A stretch of DNA of 64,000 nt from Rhizoctonia solani (GCF_016906535.1 NC_057376.1:682001-746000); one strand, 5' to 3'; positions 36,759-49,238 are shown, numbered from the stretch's first letter. The notes: a model not told the origin generated them from the letters alone. A program made the numbers and translations.

Positions 36759-37275
36759 CCCACGGACTTGTAACTATATTGCCTAATAAATTCCGTTTTG
36801 CTAATCCAACAACTACGCTTCTAAGAGGTATTGGTTTGACGATCGCGTTATATCTCGGCCGACTGCACAACAATGTGAGTCCACGGCAGGACAATACGCG
36901 TACTTGCCGCTTTAAAAGGATATACCAGCACCGAAGTTCTCGGAAGTTGACTGAAGCGTCATGACGTTGGAGGTCGATCAGCCAATAAAAATTGATCGGT
37001 TAATTTGAAAGAATTTATCTCCACTGATAAACTGTTAAACTTACCTCCCGCACCTCCACCTCCCGCGGTGAATGCTGAGTCAAACTTTCAAGACTACTAA
37101 TCTTCCCAATGTCAGACCGCAGCTGGGACAAATATACATCGCGAGCGGATTTCGGAATCCGCCCGCTATAAAACCCAGGATTCGGTTGGAGCAGACTCCG
37201 CAACCGTCCCATTTCTTCTCCTCTGCTCGATCGACCCGCATACAATCTCAAGCTCACTATAGAACGCTGACCACA
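36759..37275. other. Spacer between VPS26 and dienelactone hydrolase genes
   Basis: About 0.5 kb. If the VPS26 end is misjudged, part of it (to about 36960) could be VPS26 coding or 3' UTR. The 3' part should be the promoter of the next gene. Confidence 0.45.
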
Positions 37276-38491
37276 ATGTCGACTATCCCAGGTGATAACT
37301 CAGGTGTGTTGACTTCTGCGCAAGTTGTTTAAACACTAATGGGTTCGTGTTAGCCTGCTGCACTATTCCTCCCGTTGCATGCAAGTAAATTTATCAATGC
37401 ATCCATATGTCGACTAACGCTATTGTAGCTGACTATAAGCCCAAGGGGACATTTGAGACTATCAACGGTATTTCGACGTATGTGATTGGCGATAAATCGT
37501 CCAAAAAGGCCATTGTGGTTGTAATGGATGTCTTTGGTATGGTCCCCTTGACCCAACAGGTGACTTTAGTAAAATACGTTCACGATATCAACAAGATTAA
37601 CATTTATCTAGGGGTGTGACATACTTGCTAGCCAAGGATTCTACGTACTTATGCCGGATTATTTGGGGTAAGTAAAACTAAAGAAAGTACATCAGCCAGT
37701 GTATGAATACCCTTTCCCATGGCCAGTGATCAAGCCCTTGGGGATGGGGACATCCCATTCAACACCCCGGAGAAGATCGAGAAGCGTAACAAATTATTCT
37801 CTGGAGTGGGGAATCCCCAAACGCGGGCCGTTGACCTTGTGAAGCTCGGAGAAAAGCTCAAATCCGAAGGATTTACGGTAAGCGCGGTGTAATTTTACTC
37901 AATCATATATTCATGTTTTGTCAGGTTGGGAGCATAGGCTACTGCTGGGGAGGCAAGCTCATTATGATCGCTGGTGCAAGTGATGCATTTGCAGCGGTTG
38001 CCGGTGTTCATCCTTCGCAAGTAACTTTTATTGTAATTCTATCAGTGGAATTAACAGTTCGTGCGATTTAGGCTTCTAGCGCCTGAGGATGCAGCGAATT
38101 GTAAGGCTGCAATTGGCCTTTACCCAACTAAGGATGAGGACCCCACTGCCGTGAGTGGATCCACGTTTTTGACTAGCTACAAAAATCAAGCTTGATGGAC
38201 TTCACTGCAGATGGAACCGTTCGTCAAGATCGCGAAAGACTACAAGTTGTATTCTAGCGTTCACCATGGTTAGTCTTATCACTCATGCCATCTCATTCCT
38301 CTTATTAATTTTGCTTTTGTAGGATTCGCGGCAGCTCGCGCCCGACTAGATGATCCCCATCACAAAGCAGAGGTCGGTCAATTATTACCCAGAAAGACAC
38401 TGATTCTGACGATTTGTTTCACTAGTATGAAGATGTCTTCAGGAGATTGTCGGCTTTCTTCAAGAAACATCTTGCGTCAGCCAAACTTTGA
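37276..38491 (+). CDS. Dienelactone hydrolase family protein
   Basis: Exons 37276-37303, 37354-37380, 37429-37559, 37612-37667, 37728-37878, 37925-38016, 38072-38150, 38211-38268, 38323-38372 and 38426-38491 give 245 aa, the family size. The alpha/beta hydrolase core has the nucleophile in GSIGYCWGGK (Cys), and the catalytic His in SSVHHGFAARA. VVVMDVFGM and GFYVLMPDYLG are further family motifs. Such enzymes open lactone rings of aromatic breakdown products, though many fungal members have unknown substrates. Introns 2 and 6 both require a GC donor (GCAAGT) to keep the frame, and intron 9 has donor GTCGGT. Confidence 0.92.
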
Positions 38492-39532
38492 TCGTCGTAT
38501 CAACCTGATTGATGACTGCCATATATAGCTGAAGAATGATGCTAGACATTCAATATATGTATATATTAGAATTTAATAACGATGAGAAAGTATTGATATG
38601 ATCATGGTGGCCATTGTAGAGTCAGTTGCATTAAGGGGTATTGCATTCACCTAGACAAGAGGGGAGATTGAACCAGCTTGAAGAGCTCTTTTCCGAGTTT
38701 CCACTGTTACGGAAGGTACGTACGACCGCAATGATCAAGAGCTCATTTCCTTGCGCGTGTACTTGAGAACCAGCTCTGAGGTACTTTGTGATGTCTTGAA
38801 GTGGCTTCTATAGTTCTACGTCGTCTCTTAAGCTTGAATGTGGCCGAAGTTTTCAACATACTTGCATATGGTATTTGGCTCTATATTGAGACACTCTTAT
38901 CTGGGAGCAGAGGTTTAGGCCAGCGTGTTTATTGGATCCAGAACCAGGCAGGATATATGGCCGTTCAATTGGGGTTTTTAACCAGAAGGAATACGCTGCA
39001 TGAACACATATATGAGATAGTTTAGGTAGGGGTGACGTCATATGACACTCTAGATCTACTTATCCCTCTTGAGTTCCAGAAATTCTCAATTATCCGTGTC
39101 TAGATCTAGACCAGCAAGTAACAGATTCGGTTGATCACACAAGGGTGTGGATTAAGCTTGAGATACGTATTTTTTATACTCAAAATATTTGTTGGGCTTG
39201 ATTTAGCGACGTTCTCGTGTTTATTTTGAGCGTGGAATCTCGGGAGAGGTTGCGTACCTAGTAACTCAAAGAGCGGTAGGATATGTCCATATCGGTAGCT
39301 AAGAGTTTGTATGTTCGGTGTATTTTATCTTATCTTTTTTAAGCACTGAGCATATCACCATGGAGCATCGTGCTGCAAACAGAGAATTGACGGACCCGAA
39401 CATGAATAATTTAGGGAAACTCATTTGTACAGATAAGGACGGCTTATGTGAGGCTGGTGGCAGTCACGGGATAGGATGATTGGACCCTGTGTTGGACGCG
39501 TCTTAGCGTGTTCCTCCACACTACGATCGACC
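38492..39532. other. Intergenic region, nothing recognised
   Basis: About 1 kb, AT-rich, with no open frame or RNA I can support. Confidence 0.5.
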
Positions 39533-42500
39533 ATGCCTCCATCGGTCCCGGACAAGATTCCAGTGCGTCGCGTCCTTTTAATATAGAACACAATGCTGAC
39601 AGGGAAATAGTGCCACTCTGCGAAAGACTTGCGTTATGCTCTTGACCCACTTCGTCCGTTGCAAGAGCAACTCGAAACTGAAGAAAATTGGGACAAAATA
39701 TCTCGTGCAATCCAAACCATAGCCGCCTTGACACGGGGTGGTGCGGCTGAGCTAGATGCTGAATACATAAAGGAGATTCGCGGGTTCTCAACATTGATAC
39801 TAAATAGTGTAAGCAGATTCATAATGTCGTGTCTCAGACTGTTGACCATACGTTTATTTAGATGAACTCTGAACGTACCCGGCTTGCTAACATCGCTGTC
39901 GATCTATTTACGTCATCTTACCCCCACTCGGCAGCAAATTCGAGCCATTTATCGGTGTTTTTGTCCCTCCATTGATTAAACTCCTTGGACGTACCAATAA
40001 AGTCTTCGTCTCTCGCGCAACGACCGGTTTACACGCAATCATTTCGCATTGCCCTCATCCCAGAATACTCGTGGAGCTACGAGTTATGGTCAACGACAAA
40101 AGCGCACCTTTGCGTGTCCTTGTCGCCGGTGCGGTACTACTATGCCTGACCAGCTGGGATTGGTCGATACCTACGTTTGCCGCAAAAGCTGGGGACGTAG
40201 AAATTGTAATACGTACCTTTGGAACTGATTCCAATGTGGACGTACGAAAAATCACCAGGCAAATATTTGATCAATACAGGCAGGAATTCCCCGATCGTGT
40301 GGACAGGTAAGTATCGCCCTTCATCTTATACCCGCTGCTTCTAATATGTTGCGAGCAGCTTCCTTGAACCTCTTACTCCTGTCATCAAACGATATTTAGA
40401 TATCAAGGCCAAGTCCTCACAAGACAAGGCTGGACCAGCTCCCAGAAAGCAGGCTCCGGTTCCTGCTCCCCAATTTAAGGCTGTTGTATCTGCACCTGCG
40501 CCTGTGCCTGCGCCCGTCCCATCTGCTCAAGAAGTTCCTGTTCAAATTGTCGAGGAACAACCTCGACCGAAGATGACCCGCGTCGGAGTGGGAAGACCAG
40601 GACCATCGCGGGCTCCAGTTGTTGATTCTCACACACAGGCACCATCCGCTCCTACACACTCTCGCATCGTCTCTGGGCCTGAACGTATCATGACACAAGT
40701 AACTCGAGATCACACACAAGATGTACATGCCACTGCTGGCCCTATGCGTACTACTGTTGCCCAAAGTTCATCTTCTGCGCCAGTTGTGAGGTCTGTGAGC
40801 TCCAGCGGGCCTTCTCGGATGCGTGTGGAGCAGCCTGTTGCAGCTTATCCATCTAGTGCTTTTGACATCCAACCCTCGAGCTCTGCTCAGCCCCCTGCTG
40901 AATCGGGGCGCCGTTTCCGTCCTGTGCGTGCGCCAATGGATCCATCGCAAATGCCTCAACGTGTGGCAGTTCCGCCGCCCGTTCCGAAGCCAACAGTAGA
41001 ATCCAAGAAGCCGAGCGGTCCAACCCGTGTCAACCTCGGAGCAGGCGTACGAAATGTTAGCGGTCCTACGGTAGCACCCCCTGCTCGAGTTGCGAGTGTG
41101 ACCGTTAAGACGGATCATCCACTAGGAACTAACCTCACGGCACCCAGCCTGTCTCCTAACACTGATGAACCCCAAACAAAGGCATCCTCTTCTGCACCTG
41201 CGCCCACGAGTAGCTCTATTCAAGTATCGATACCAGGAGAGCCAAACCCGTCTCTCCCCTCACCAGCGTCCGCTCCTGTTCCTTCCTCTGCTCCTGCTTC
41301 TCGGCCCGCGTCTACGATACCCGCCGACTCTCGTCCACCTTCCGTAGCTTCTAATAGATCCAAGGCACCGACTACTACGTCGACATCTACCGAAAGTCAC
41401 CTAAGCTCTGTCAAGAATGCTACTACTGCCACGGCTCCGGCTAAGCCCACTCTGACTACATCCAAATCCGCCCCTATTACCACCAAAGTTTCTGCGCTCA
41501 TTAAACGTGGAAATCCTTACGCTCCCCCACCATTCGTCCCCAAAAGAGCGCCCGCTTCCGGCGGTGTAGGCGCTGGTACCGCCAGTCAGATGGCTCGGCA
41601 ACGTGAAGCTATCGCAGCTCGGGAAAAGAGAGAGGCAGAAGAAGCGACAAAGAAGTCCAAGAAAGAAGCCAGAGAGGGCAAGAAACCGGCCAGTACCGAC
41701 GGAGCTACCTCTACCCGCTCCCGGCCTGCGTCATCCCAGGCTGGTACTTCTCGAAATCCGCCCGCCGCTCCTCGCAAACGGACTGTCTCGACTAGAGCAA
41801 AGCCCCCAGGTGGACCTCCAAAGGTTGACCTGAAGACGATTGAGCCTGAGATGATTGCGGCTGTATGCGCACCTCTGCCAGGATCCCCAACCCCACTCGC
41901 GATTCGAGAAACGCCTCTCCCCCCATCGCCAGTTGAGAACGCCCACAGCCCGAATCACGTCGACGCGGAAGTCATGGTCCTCGACGACGGGGTTGAAGGA
42001 GACGTAGAAATGCAGCAGGTAGATCAGGAGCCTTCCAACGAGGAACCAAACTCTATTGAAACAGAAGGTACAACATCAACTAAGCAGGAAATAGTCGTCC
42101 CTGCTCCGGAGCCAGAGCCAGAACGTGTAGTTATTGAAATATCCGATGACAGCTCTGAGGTCGATATGGATGAACCCCATCATGAAGATGAGCTTGCGGC
42201 CCACACCGGCGCTGAGGCCACTGAGCAAGCTGTTCAAACACCGCCATCACGCACAACCCCTATTTCTATTATCGATCAGACTCCCGTCCCTGCGGGTACA
42301 ACACCTCCAATGCCCCCTACCGGATTTGCTTTTCATCCTCAACTTGCACAGCTAATGGCTCTCCCTCCCCGACCTGTCCAAGAGGAAGATGATTTCTTGG
42401 TAGATTTGTCGTCTCCTCCGCCAAAGGAACGCCCTAGCGAAAAGGAAGGCTCGAACCGAATGGTTCTCACGGACCGGGGTAATACCCACACATATCTCAG

Positions 42501-42540
42501 CCAGTTTACTCAAGATTTGATGTCGCTGAGCGGATTATAA
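39533..42540 (+). CDS. CLASP-type TOG-domain microtubule protein, apparent one-base frameshift
   Basis: Exons 39533-39562, 39611-39808, 39862-40306 and 40359-42540. The first 230 residues or so match the CLASP N-terminal TOG array: ALTRGGAAELDAEYIKEIRG, NSERTRLANIAVDLF, FEPFIGVFVPPLIKLLGR and TNKVFVSRATTGLHAI. CLASPs bind microtubule plus ends and the lattice and promote rescue. The long last exon encodes about 700 residues of Pro/Ser/Ala-rich disordered sequence with a Lys/Glu helix (REAIAAREKREAEEA) and an acidic region. The helical repeat is out of frame by one base at a run of five C (39921-39925). With one more C the exon phases fit and the protein would be about 951 aa. Sequencing error and a real mutation are both possible. 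Confidence 0.82.
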
Positions 42541-43676
42541 GGAAAGCTAGGGGCAACCGCCCCGTGTACATGGCCTTTTCTCGTTTCCTACGGTAGTCAT
42601 CGTTTTGAATTCGGATATGTGTACTACATCTATGGCGGGCTCGCTTTACCTTTTCTATTTCTGTACTTATTTTGCTTCCAAACCGTACCAGTTACATCCG
42701 GATTGAGACACTTCGCGACAATACATATATAATTGGCTACCCCTTTCGCATACATGACACTGTCACTATTAAAGTAGTCGGAATCCCCACGAACAAGTCT
42801 CCCCTTGCAACAATAGGTCTCCAGACCAGCTCACAATCCAACGACTGTCACTTGAGTGATAAGTCCCGAGGAAAGGAATGTTCGGCTTATGGCACTGATA
42901 ATGAAGGCGGTTATTGATCAAGATATAAGGAGAAGAGGTATTCCCTAAATGACAGTAACTACCAGAGGAATAACAGTGGATTGGAAGGTAAACCACCAAG
43001 CAGGTCGGCGTCCGAACTAGTTGGAAGAAGTTGGATTCTTTCCTTGAGCGGAATTGAACCTCTGGGCCCTCGGATCGCTTATATAACAACTCGAAATACA
43101 GTAGCGTTGTTTAATGGTAATCACTGAACACCAGAGATCATACTATCCTATGGTTGTCAAGATCTCTGGGAGCTTACCGCACCCAAAGAGACTGGTCTTT
43201 TCAACATTTCATACAGCCAAATTAGAGATAAATCAGTTAACGGACCGCCTAGTACTGTTAAGCCCCGAGACAGGGCCGGCGCCGTACGATCACGACATGT
43301 GGGCCAACGCTGAGGGTCAATTGCCACATCAGGTAACTCCTTCCGGCTTTCTTCGTAGGGAGGGGGTAACCCTCATGGTCCCAGAGCTCCCCGAGCGTTT
43401 CCTGATGTGGGCCGCTAGGACTACATGCGGTATTGTGGATCTTCCCCCTGGGGGACCCAGTTGTAATATATCAATATCGGCATTATGTGCATCTGGTCCA
43501 ATTTACTAAGAGTTGCACCAGTTATAATTTGGTGAACCGGTTGAACCGCAAAGGTAATGACTCGCATATTACTGTATTATGACGCGAATTAGTGCACCGT
43601 ACTTGAGGCTTAGACAACAGAAACACCGCCCGCCAGCGGTAGTGATATTATGCATTATTTAACCATGGTATAACTA
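42541..43676. other. Intergenic region, nothing recognised
   Basis: About 1.1 kb between convergent genes. A B-box-like patch near 43047 does not fold as a tRNA. An open frame at 43114-43509 has no recognisable features. Confidence 0.45.
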
Positions 43677-45756
43677 CTAATATGGAGAATCATGCTCGTA
43701 GTATTCGGCCGGATTACCTCTAGCCATTTTTCCAAATAATGTATCTTTTGACACTATAGGTCCCCAAAATACCACTAGTGTGACCAAGGGCGTTGTGAGC
43801 ACCAATGCGCATAGCACCACGATGGTAACTCGAGTTCCATAAGCAGAAAACATGACTGTCCACGTTAAAGCACAGATTACAAATCCAATGACAGACCACA
43901 CTAAGAAGACGAGTGGCATGCCCTATAGTACGCCAAAAATTAGTCAAGAGCATAGGTGTTCTAGTCTCACGAACCAAGTAGGTTGCCATCCAGAGTAGGC
44001 GTAGAAATGAACCCCGTCTATGGTTTAAATACTGCCCATCAGCAAGATCGCCATTAAATGAAGCTCCTAAAATGTATTTGCACTTTAGAACGCAGTTTAG
44101 TCAGTATATAGTGATATAATATGGTGGTAGTCCCTTAGAACTCACTGCATCCAACGATCCTGTCCCCACCATTGGTTGGTGTAACCAAATAAGGGACAGA
44201 CTAGATAGCAAACCCCCTAGGGTCACAAACATTGAGAAAATACCAGCACCACGAGAAAGATCCGCAATTATAGACGGACTGTCTTCTGAAATCCCTGGTA
44301 GAGCCAAGAAGCCAACATTTGCTCTAAAACGCATATAGTCAAACTATATAAAAAAAGAAACGTCGTAGGACTTACGACAAAACCAACGCTAACTGAAATC
44401 AGCGCAAAGGAGTGATACGATGTCAGAACTTGTATAACACAGAATAGATAGGACGTACGATAATGTTCAAGTCGTTCCACTCCTTGAGCAATCCTTTAAT
44501 AAGCGTGCTCCATAGGTGTGGGAGGTACTCGCCCTTGTCTGCCCTGGAAGCAATAGTACGCATACGGCGAAAGTAGGCAGACGGAATACCAAGCATGGGG
44601 CCTCCCCAAATAAGAAATGTAACCAAGACAGCAAGCATCACGATTGGTCCCCCTGTACCTTCCGCATAGCCCGCACTAAACGTAGGATGGAGCGGAGGTT
44701 GCTTGAACTGTTTTGCTACGTATGAGCTATGAGTTCAAGCTGAAATGGATCACGTTAAGACACTTGCATTTCAGAAAACGATTAATCACAGTTCTGATAA
44801 TCTTTTGGCATTGTTTGTCGGTTACACCTGGGTTATAAATAGCAAAGTAAGTCATGAAACAAAAAAAATCAATAACAAGAGCAACTCACGCCGCTTCTGA
44901 AGGGCCGATAGCAAGGAAGTGCACTCTGTCATTGAAAATGCATTCTGCACATCGATCTTTGAAATATGACCTATTAAAATCGAAGATGAGTTGAGTATAA
45001 AAAGAAAACATAAAGGAAGGGGGGGGGGACATTACCGTTTTGGTGATCCCACACAACTTGCTGCGCTATCTTGCGGCCTAAGCAACTATACTTTTTTGGG
45101 TGGGCGGAGGGTAGGAATAAGTGACTGTCCAAATTCTTTCCAATCATGTGGATCCATTTAGAGTACTCTTCAGCCCATTTGGGATCTTCGGAGTCGCCGA
45201 AAGATGGCCTGAGTTCGAGCCAGCTACGAGTAAATGTTCGGTTGAAATGGTCCGCGCAATATAAAGCGTATCCTCTCTCTCGCTCCCTCTCGCCCCCGAG
45301 TCCATCATAAGGTATGGCAACCATCTCAGTAAATTCATCTGTATTTTGTGTACGTGAATCTTCCAGGAGGCTTAACAATGTATCTTCGAGATGCAACATG
45401 TCAACATTGGTAGTAATTCGACGCTCCGCATGATAAAAGTAACCGCTCGCAGGTAGCCAGTCAGTCGCGTCCATTGATGATGTCGAAGTGAGGAAGTGGC
45501 TGGAGTGTGGAGTGAGCGCCGGGTTGGCTGGTGCTGTGAGTGAATGAAAAGTCCATCCAGGAGGAAGTTTGACATCGCTAGGAGGACGATTGAGTGGATT
45601 AAAGGTAAAAGCATAGGATAACTGATTGAAACCCCCAGTCCTGATAGCTAGGTTTGTAGGTGCTGAAACCGGTCCAGAGCGTCGTTGGACGATCTGAATG
45701 TTAATTGGCTCCGGAGATGTCATTTTCTCGGTAGAGTGGCCGATAAAAGTGGTCAT
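43677..45756 (-). CDS. Multi-pass membrane protein of a basidiomycete-specific family
   Basis: Exons 45036-45756, 44890-44970, 44764-44827, 44459-44726, 44376-44392, 44146-44323, 43975-44082 and 43677-43922 give 560 aa. The N-terminal half is soluble, with a WW-like LPPGWTFHS and a SGYFYHAERRIT motif. The C-terminal half has about five hydrophobic segments, for example IVMLAVLVTFLIWGGP, LALVLSANVGFLALPG, FVTLGGLLSSLSLIW, MPLVFLVWSVIGFVICAL and VVLCALVLTTPLVTLVVF. I recall similar expanded families of unknown function in agaricomycetes; no role is assigned. A 17-base micro-exon (44376-44392) is needed to join NII to the ANVGFLAL segment. A second ATG at 45723 could be the real start. A decayed partial copy lies about 0.7 kb upstream. 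Confidence 0.8.
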
Positions 45757-46429
45757 GAAGGGGTGGGACCAGCTTTGAGGGGAGCTTCTAGGGGCTTTAA
45801 ATACTGCAAGGTGCAGTGGCGCAACTTGTACGTCATTTGAGCGATTTGACGCGTGTTGGTGGCATGTCCTGGCCCTGACAGTGGGTGTATCACCAGAAGT
45901 TCAATACCATGTTACATTGATCCCTTGCGAATGAGTTCCAGTCGAATTTCCAACAGTTAGGGATTACAGGATAGCATACCTCACTCAGACAGTATCACTT
46001 GATTAATTTCACCGTACAATTATCTATTTAAGCAAGCTTAAGAGCAATATACGTAGTTAAAAGCCACCGATTAGCCGGTATCTGATTCCCAATACTCTTG
46101 CACACGTCGGGTTTGGAGGAATGCCAGCGTCTAATGGCGCGTATATATCATATGCGTGCGCAAGTACAGTGCCGGTTCTGATACTTGTCTCATGATGAAT
46201 GCTTTTAATCGTAAATTTTCATGACCAAATAGTCAGAAATGTGCCAATTTGTTGTTTTCAAATAGTAAATACGAAAAAACACGCACATGTATTACAACAT
46301 TATTACACTATTGGCTACGAAGCACCACGCATCATTTCTCTAACAAACTCTCTCCGGATGCGATGTAATAATACGGGCTGAATAGACCGCTCAAAATGCA
46401 TATATCTAAGCCCATGCGTACTGCTGCCA
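45757..46429. other. Intergenic region upstream of the membrane-protein gene
   Basis: AT-rich, no supported gene. It lies between the intact gene and its relic. Confidence 0.45.
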
Positions 46430-46660
46430 ATCTACGTACAATGTTCAAACCATTCCGGTCTTTAAGTAAGCCTTTGGTTGGTGTGTCTCACAAATTTATA
46501 AGGTATTTGCCCTTATGAACTCCAGTGGCGGCCTCACGCAGACAAAAGTAGGTAGAATTAAGCGTGGGGTACAGATCATAAGTGTGACCAGACATTAGAT
46601 TGATGATAGGTTTTTCACCAAAAAAACCAGGGTGAAATTGTAGGAAGCATTGTATGACTA
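46430..46660 (-). pseudogene. Decayed partial copy of the neighbouring membrane-protein gene
   Basis: On the minus strand this aligns by eye with exon 4 of the gene at 43677-45756. Shared stretches in the same order include CCTACTTT, AAGGGC(A/G)A(A/G)TACCT, the following AAAGG(C/A)TT(A/G)CT and GGTTTGAACATT against GACTTGAACATT. A GTACGT like the intact gene's donor follows. Stops and indels interrupt the frame (for example a TGA after AAATTTG). Only about 230 bases are recognisable. It is most simply a truncated tandem duplicate that has degraded. Confidence 0.65.
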
Positions 46661-47809
46661 TCGTGATAGGCTAACCGCAGCCCGTGGAGGTTTCACGGAC
46701 GATACTTGACCAATAACGGAGGTACGCGGTCGACATGAGCCTTCTCAGATGTCATCCCATCCGACCACCTCCCATCCCCATGGTTCTCTGCCACTCTAAG
46801 CCTTCAATCCGGATGGTCGCTGTTTTTGGTGACCTGGCCAACAACCCTAGGCCACCAAGGCGTCCCCGGGCTCTCCCACTCGCGCCGCGTACAGAACCAC
46901 TAGACATTGGAACAGTGTGATTGTAGATAAAGATATATATGCATGTCATACAAAACATGCACGAACAGCCCAGCTAGAGCACAGGTCAAGTCTGATTGCC
47001 TTTAGCGCTTAAACCACTCAATGCTATGTATGTGGAAGTAGGAGGAATAATACTTTTGGTCTGCACGTTTCAGGTGCAACAAGTACAAGACACGCAGTGC
47101 CTGCTATCATGATATTCATAAGCCCACAATATCAATCCAAACTGGGCCTGTGGTATTTAATTTTAAGTATTCAAGAGCTAAATTATACAAACTCGGAACG
47201 AAAGATCAAATCTTGTCCGGTCAGTCTTGAGGGCCAAATGTGTTTGTTCAGTAGTGGCAATAGCCTATTCATGTGATAGGAGATTCTTTGTGATAGAAAG
47301 TGGAGCATCATTAAATTGGGCGAATAAACGCCGATTTGATTCTGTGGTACGCGTACAAGCAAAGCTACTTGAATTCAGCCTGAAGGTCCCAAAAAGACCG
47401 ATATACACGGACTTATACGTTCTGGTTAAAGAAGATAGAGTCGACAATTGGTTATAATTAAATGCACAATTAATATCTCTAACAATAAAGTAAGATTTCA
47501 GGTATCTTGCACCAGCTTTTTGTGTGCCACTGCATACTGAAAGGCGGGTGTGTTTGATAGGGGCTAATATGACTAATCAGACGTCTGCAGACTCAATAAC
47601 GCCCATCCTTGCCATGCGGCATGATGGGCCGAGGGTAAGAAGAGCTTATTTCGAAAAGAATTAGCACTTTGGTACCCTGAACAACGATGCAGTGAAACAC
47701 ACTCACCTACCTGGTGGCCAGCTCTCCTTTCTCTTCACCCGACTCGAGCAGGTGGCTTAATATTCCCATAAATCTTCGGATTGAAGACTACAAAACATCT
47801 TCTGCAGAT
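46661..47809. other. Intergenic region, nothing recognised
   Basis: About 1.1 kb, no supported gene, RNA or repeat. Confidence 0.45.
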
Positions 47810-48763
47810 ATGACAGCCAACGAACTTAATGGGTTTCCACCTGGCTACTTCTTAATAAGAGCACTACACTCCGATTACTATGGCAAACGAATGGTGCTTG
47901 ATGTGGCTCATTCAGAACGGCTCCCTGGGGTTGAATTGGTGCTATGGGTTGATGAAGCTCAGTCAACGTGGCAGATAAAGCACCGTGAGTTATGATGACG
48001 TATTTTGTAAACAACATATCTATAACGTAAATTCATACCAGAGCGTGAAGATAGCCAGGTGATTACAACATTCTAATACAAAATAATTCGTGTATCAACC
48101 CTTTTTTTTTAGATATTTTTCATGAGTGAAGACGGACTGCTCCGCTCCAAGGCATCGGGTCATCCTATCGGCTGGCAGATCGACCGTAAGTTGATTCTGT
48201 GTAGCTTGAAATTTCTTCACAAAATCTGAACCTATTTCTCAGAGGCAACAAACACGGCTAAGCTAGTGGTTCAAACGCCTCGCCCATTCAACCATCGACC
48301 CCAGCCACATTGTCGGTTCACATACGATATCCAGTCGCGGCATATTACGACGCGACTGCCCTACGAAGTGTTTAGTGCATTGCAGCCTTTCGAGCCCAAG
48401 CGCCGAGGTACTAATGTATCTCAGTCAAGCATTGCCAGCTCTGTCACATCGGCGGATGAGGCAGCCCCTCCCAGTTCGCCGGATGCGGGTCGGAATTATG
48501 TACTGGAAGTAATACCTCGGGGGCATCGCCAATCGAAAATAGTTCGAATATTCGATTCAGTTCTCGAATCGCCAGCCGAGGAATCTGATCAACCTGTCTC
48601 GAGCACAGAACAAACATCTCAGTTGGGAGACATACGCAATGACTCTTGGTACAAGGGCCGAGAGGTGAAGTTGTCTCGGGAACGTTCAGGAAAGCGCAAC
48701 CACGTCAATAAATTGCAGCAATGGGAAATAATACCTCTGTCTATCATGCGATCCAACCTCTGA
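47810..48763 (+). CDS. Lectin-like (possible beta-trefoil) protein of unknown function
   Basis: Exons 47810-47984, 48042-48058, 48113-48185 and 48243-48763 give 261 aa. The N-terminal 95 residues or so look like ricin-B/beta-trefoil repeats: GYFLIRALHSDYYGKRMVLD, ELVLWVDEAQSTWQIKH and LRSKASGHPIGWQID. The C-terminal half is Ser/Pro-rich and then contains KGREVKLSRERSGKRNHVNK and ends near QQWEIIPL, which may be one more trefoil strand. There is no signal peptide. Upstream sequence stays open from 47714 but has no ATG, so the start at 47810 is chosen. Exon 2 is 17 bases. The fold call is a pattern impression, not certain. Confidence 0.68.
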
Positions 48764-49238
48764 GGGTTGGTCAATTTAACGGGCACCAGTACAGTTCATT
48801 GTATTCTTGTAGGACTTTATTCAGGTGCTGTACTGGTAACATGCTTGTTCTCTCCCAGGTTCGTACTGTGTTTTCTGAAATCTTGTATTATTATTTTGAA
48901 ATGGAATACAGCCGATTGCTTTGATACCTCGAGCTCAGGCACAGATTTCGACTGGAAGCGCCAGATTCTTAGGATTATTACGATATGATATACGCTGCCA
49001 AGCACCAGCTGCCTCTTGAGTTGGGGGCAGCTGGATCGAGGAGCAGTTCCAAGACTAGCCTGAGCGAGATCACATGCTCCTCTTGGCGCCTTGTGCTTCC
49101 ATATCCAGTACAGGAGAAGACGGTTCTCTTATCATGCCTCCCATGTATAATATAAGTCCGTCGTACTTCGAGGAATATCGTCAATGCTGCTTCTCCGCTC
49201 TGATAGCGTGATCCTGCAAATATCTTTCTCTACGCACC
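48764..49238. other. Spacer between the lectin-like and arrestin-like genes
   Basis: About 475 bases, same-strand neighbours; no gene or sharp regulatory signal seen. Confidence 0.45.

Noticed and set aside
43020..43100. tRNA-like B-box (GGTTCAATTCC) on the minus strand
   Set aside because: No matching acceptor stem, D arm or anticodon stem can be formed around it.
43114..43509. 131-codon plus-strand open frame
   Set aside because: No domain, no promoter or splice context, and composition like the surrounding non-coding DNA.
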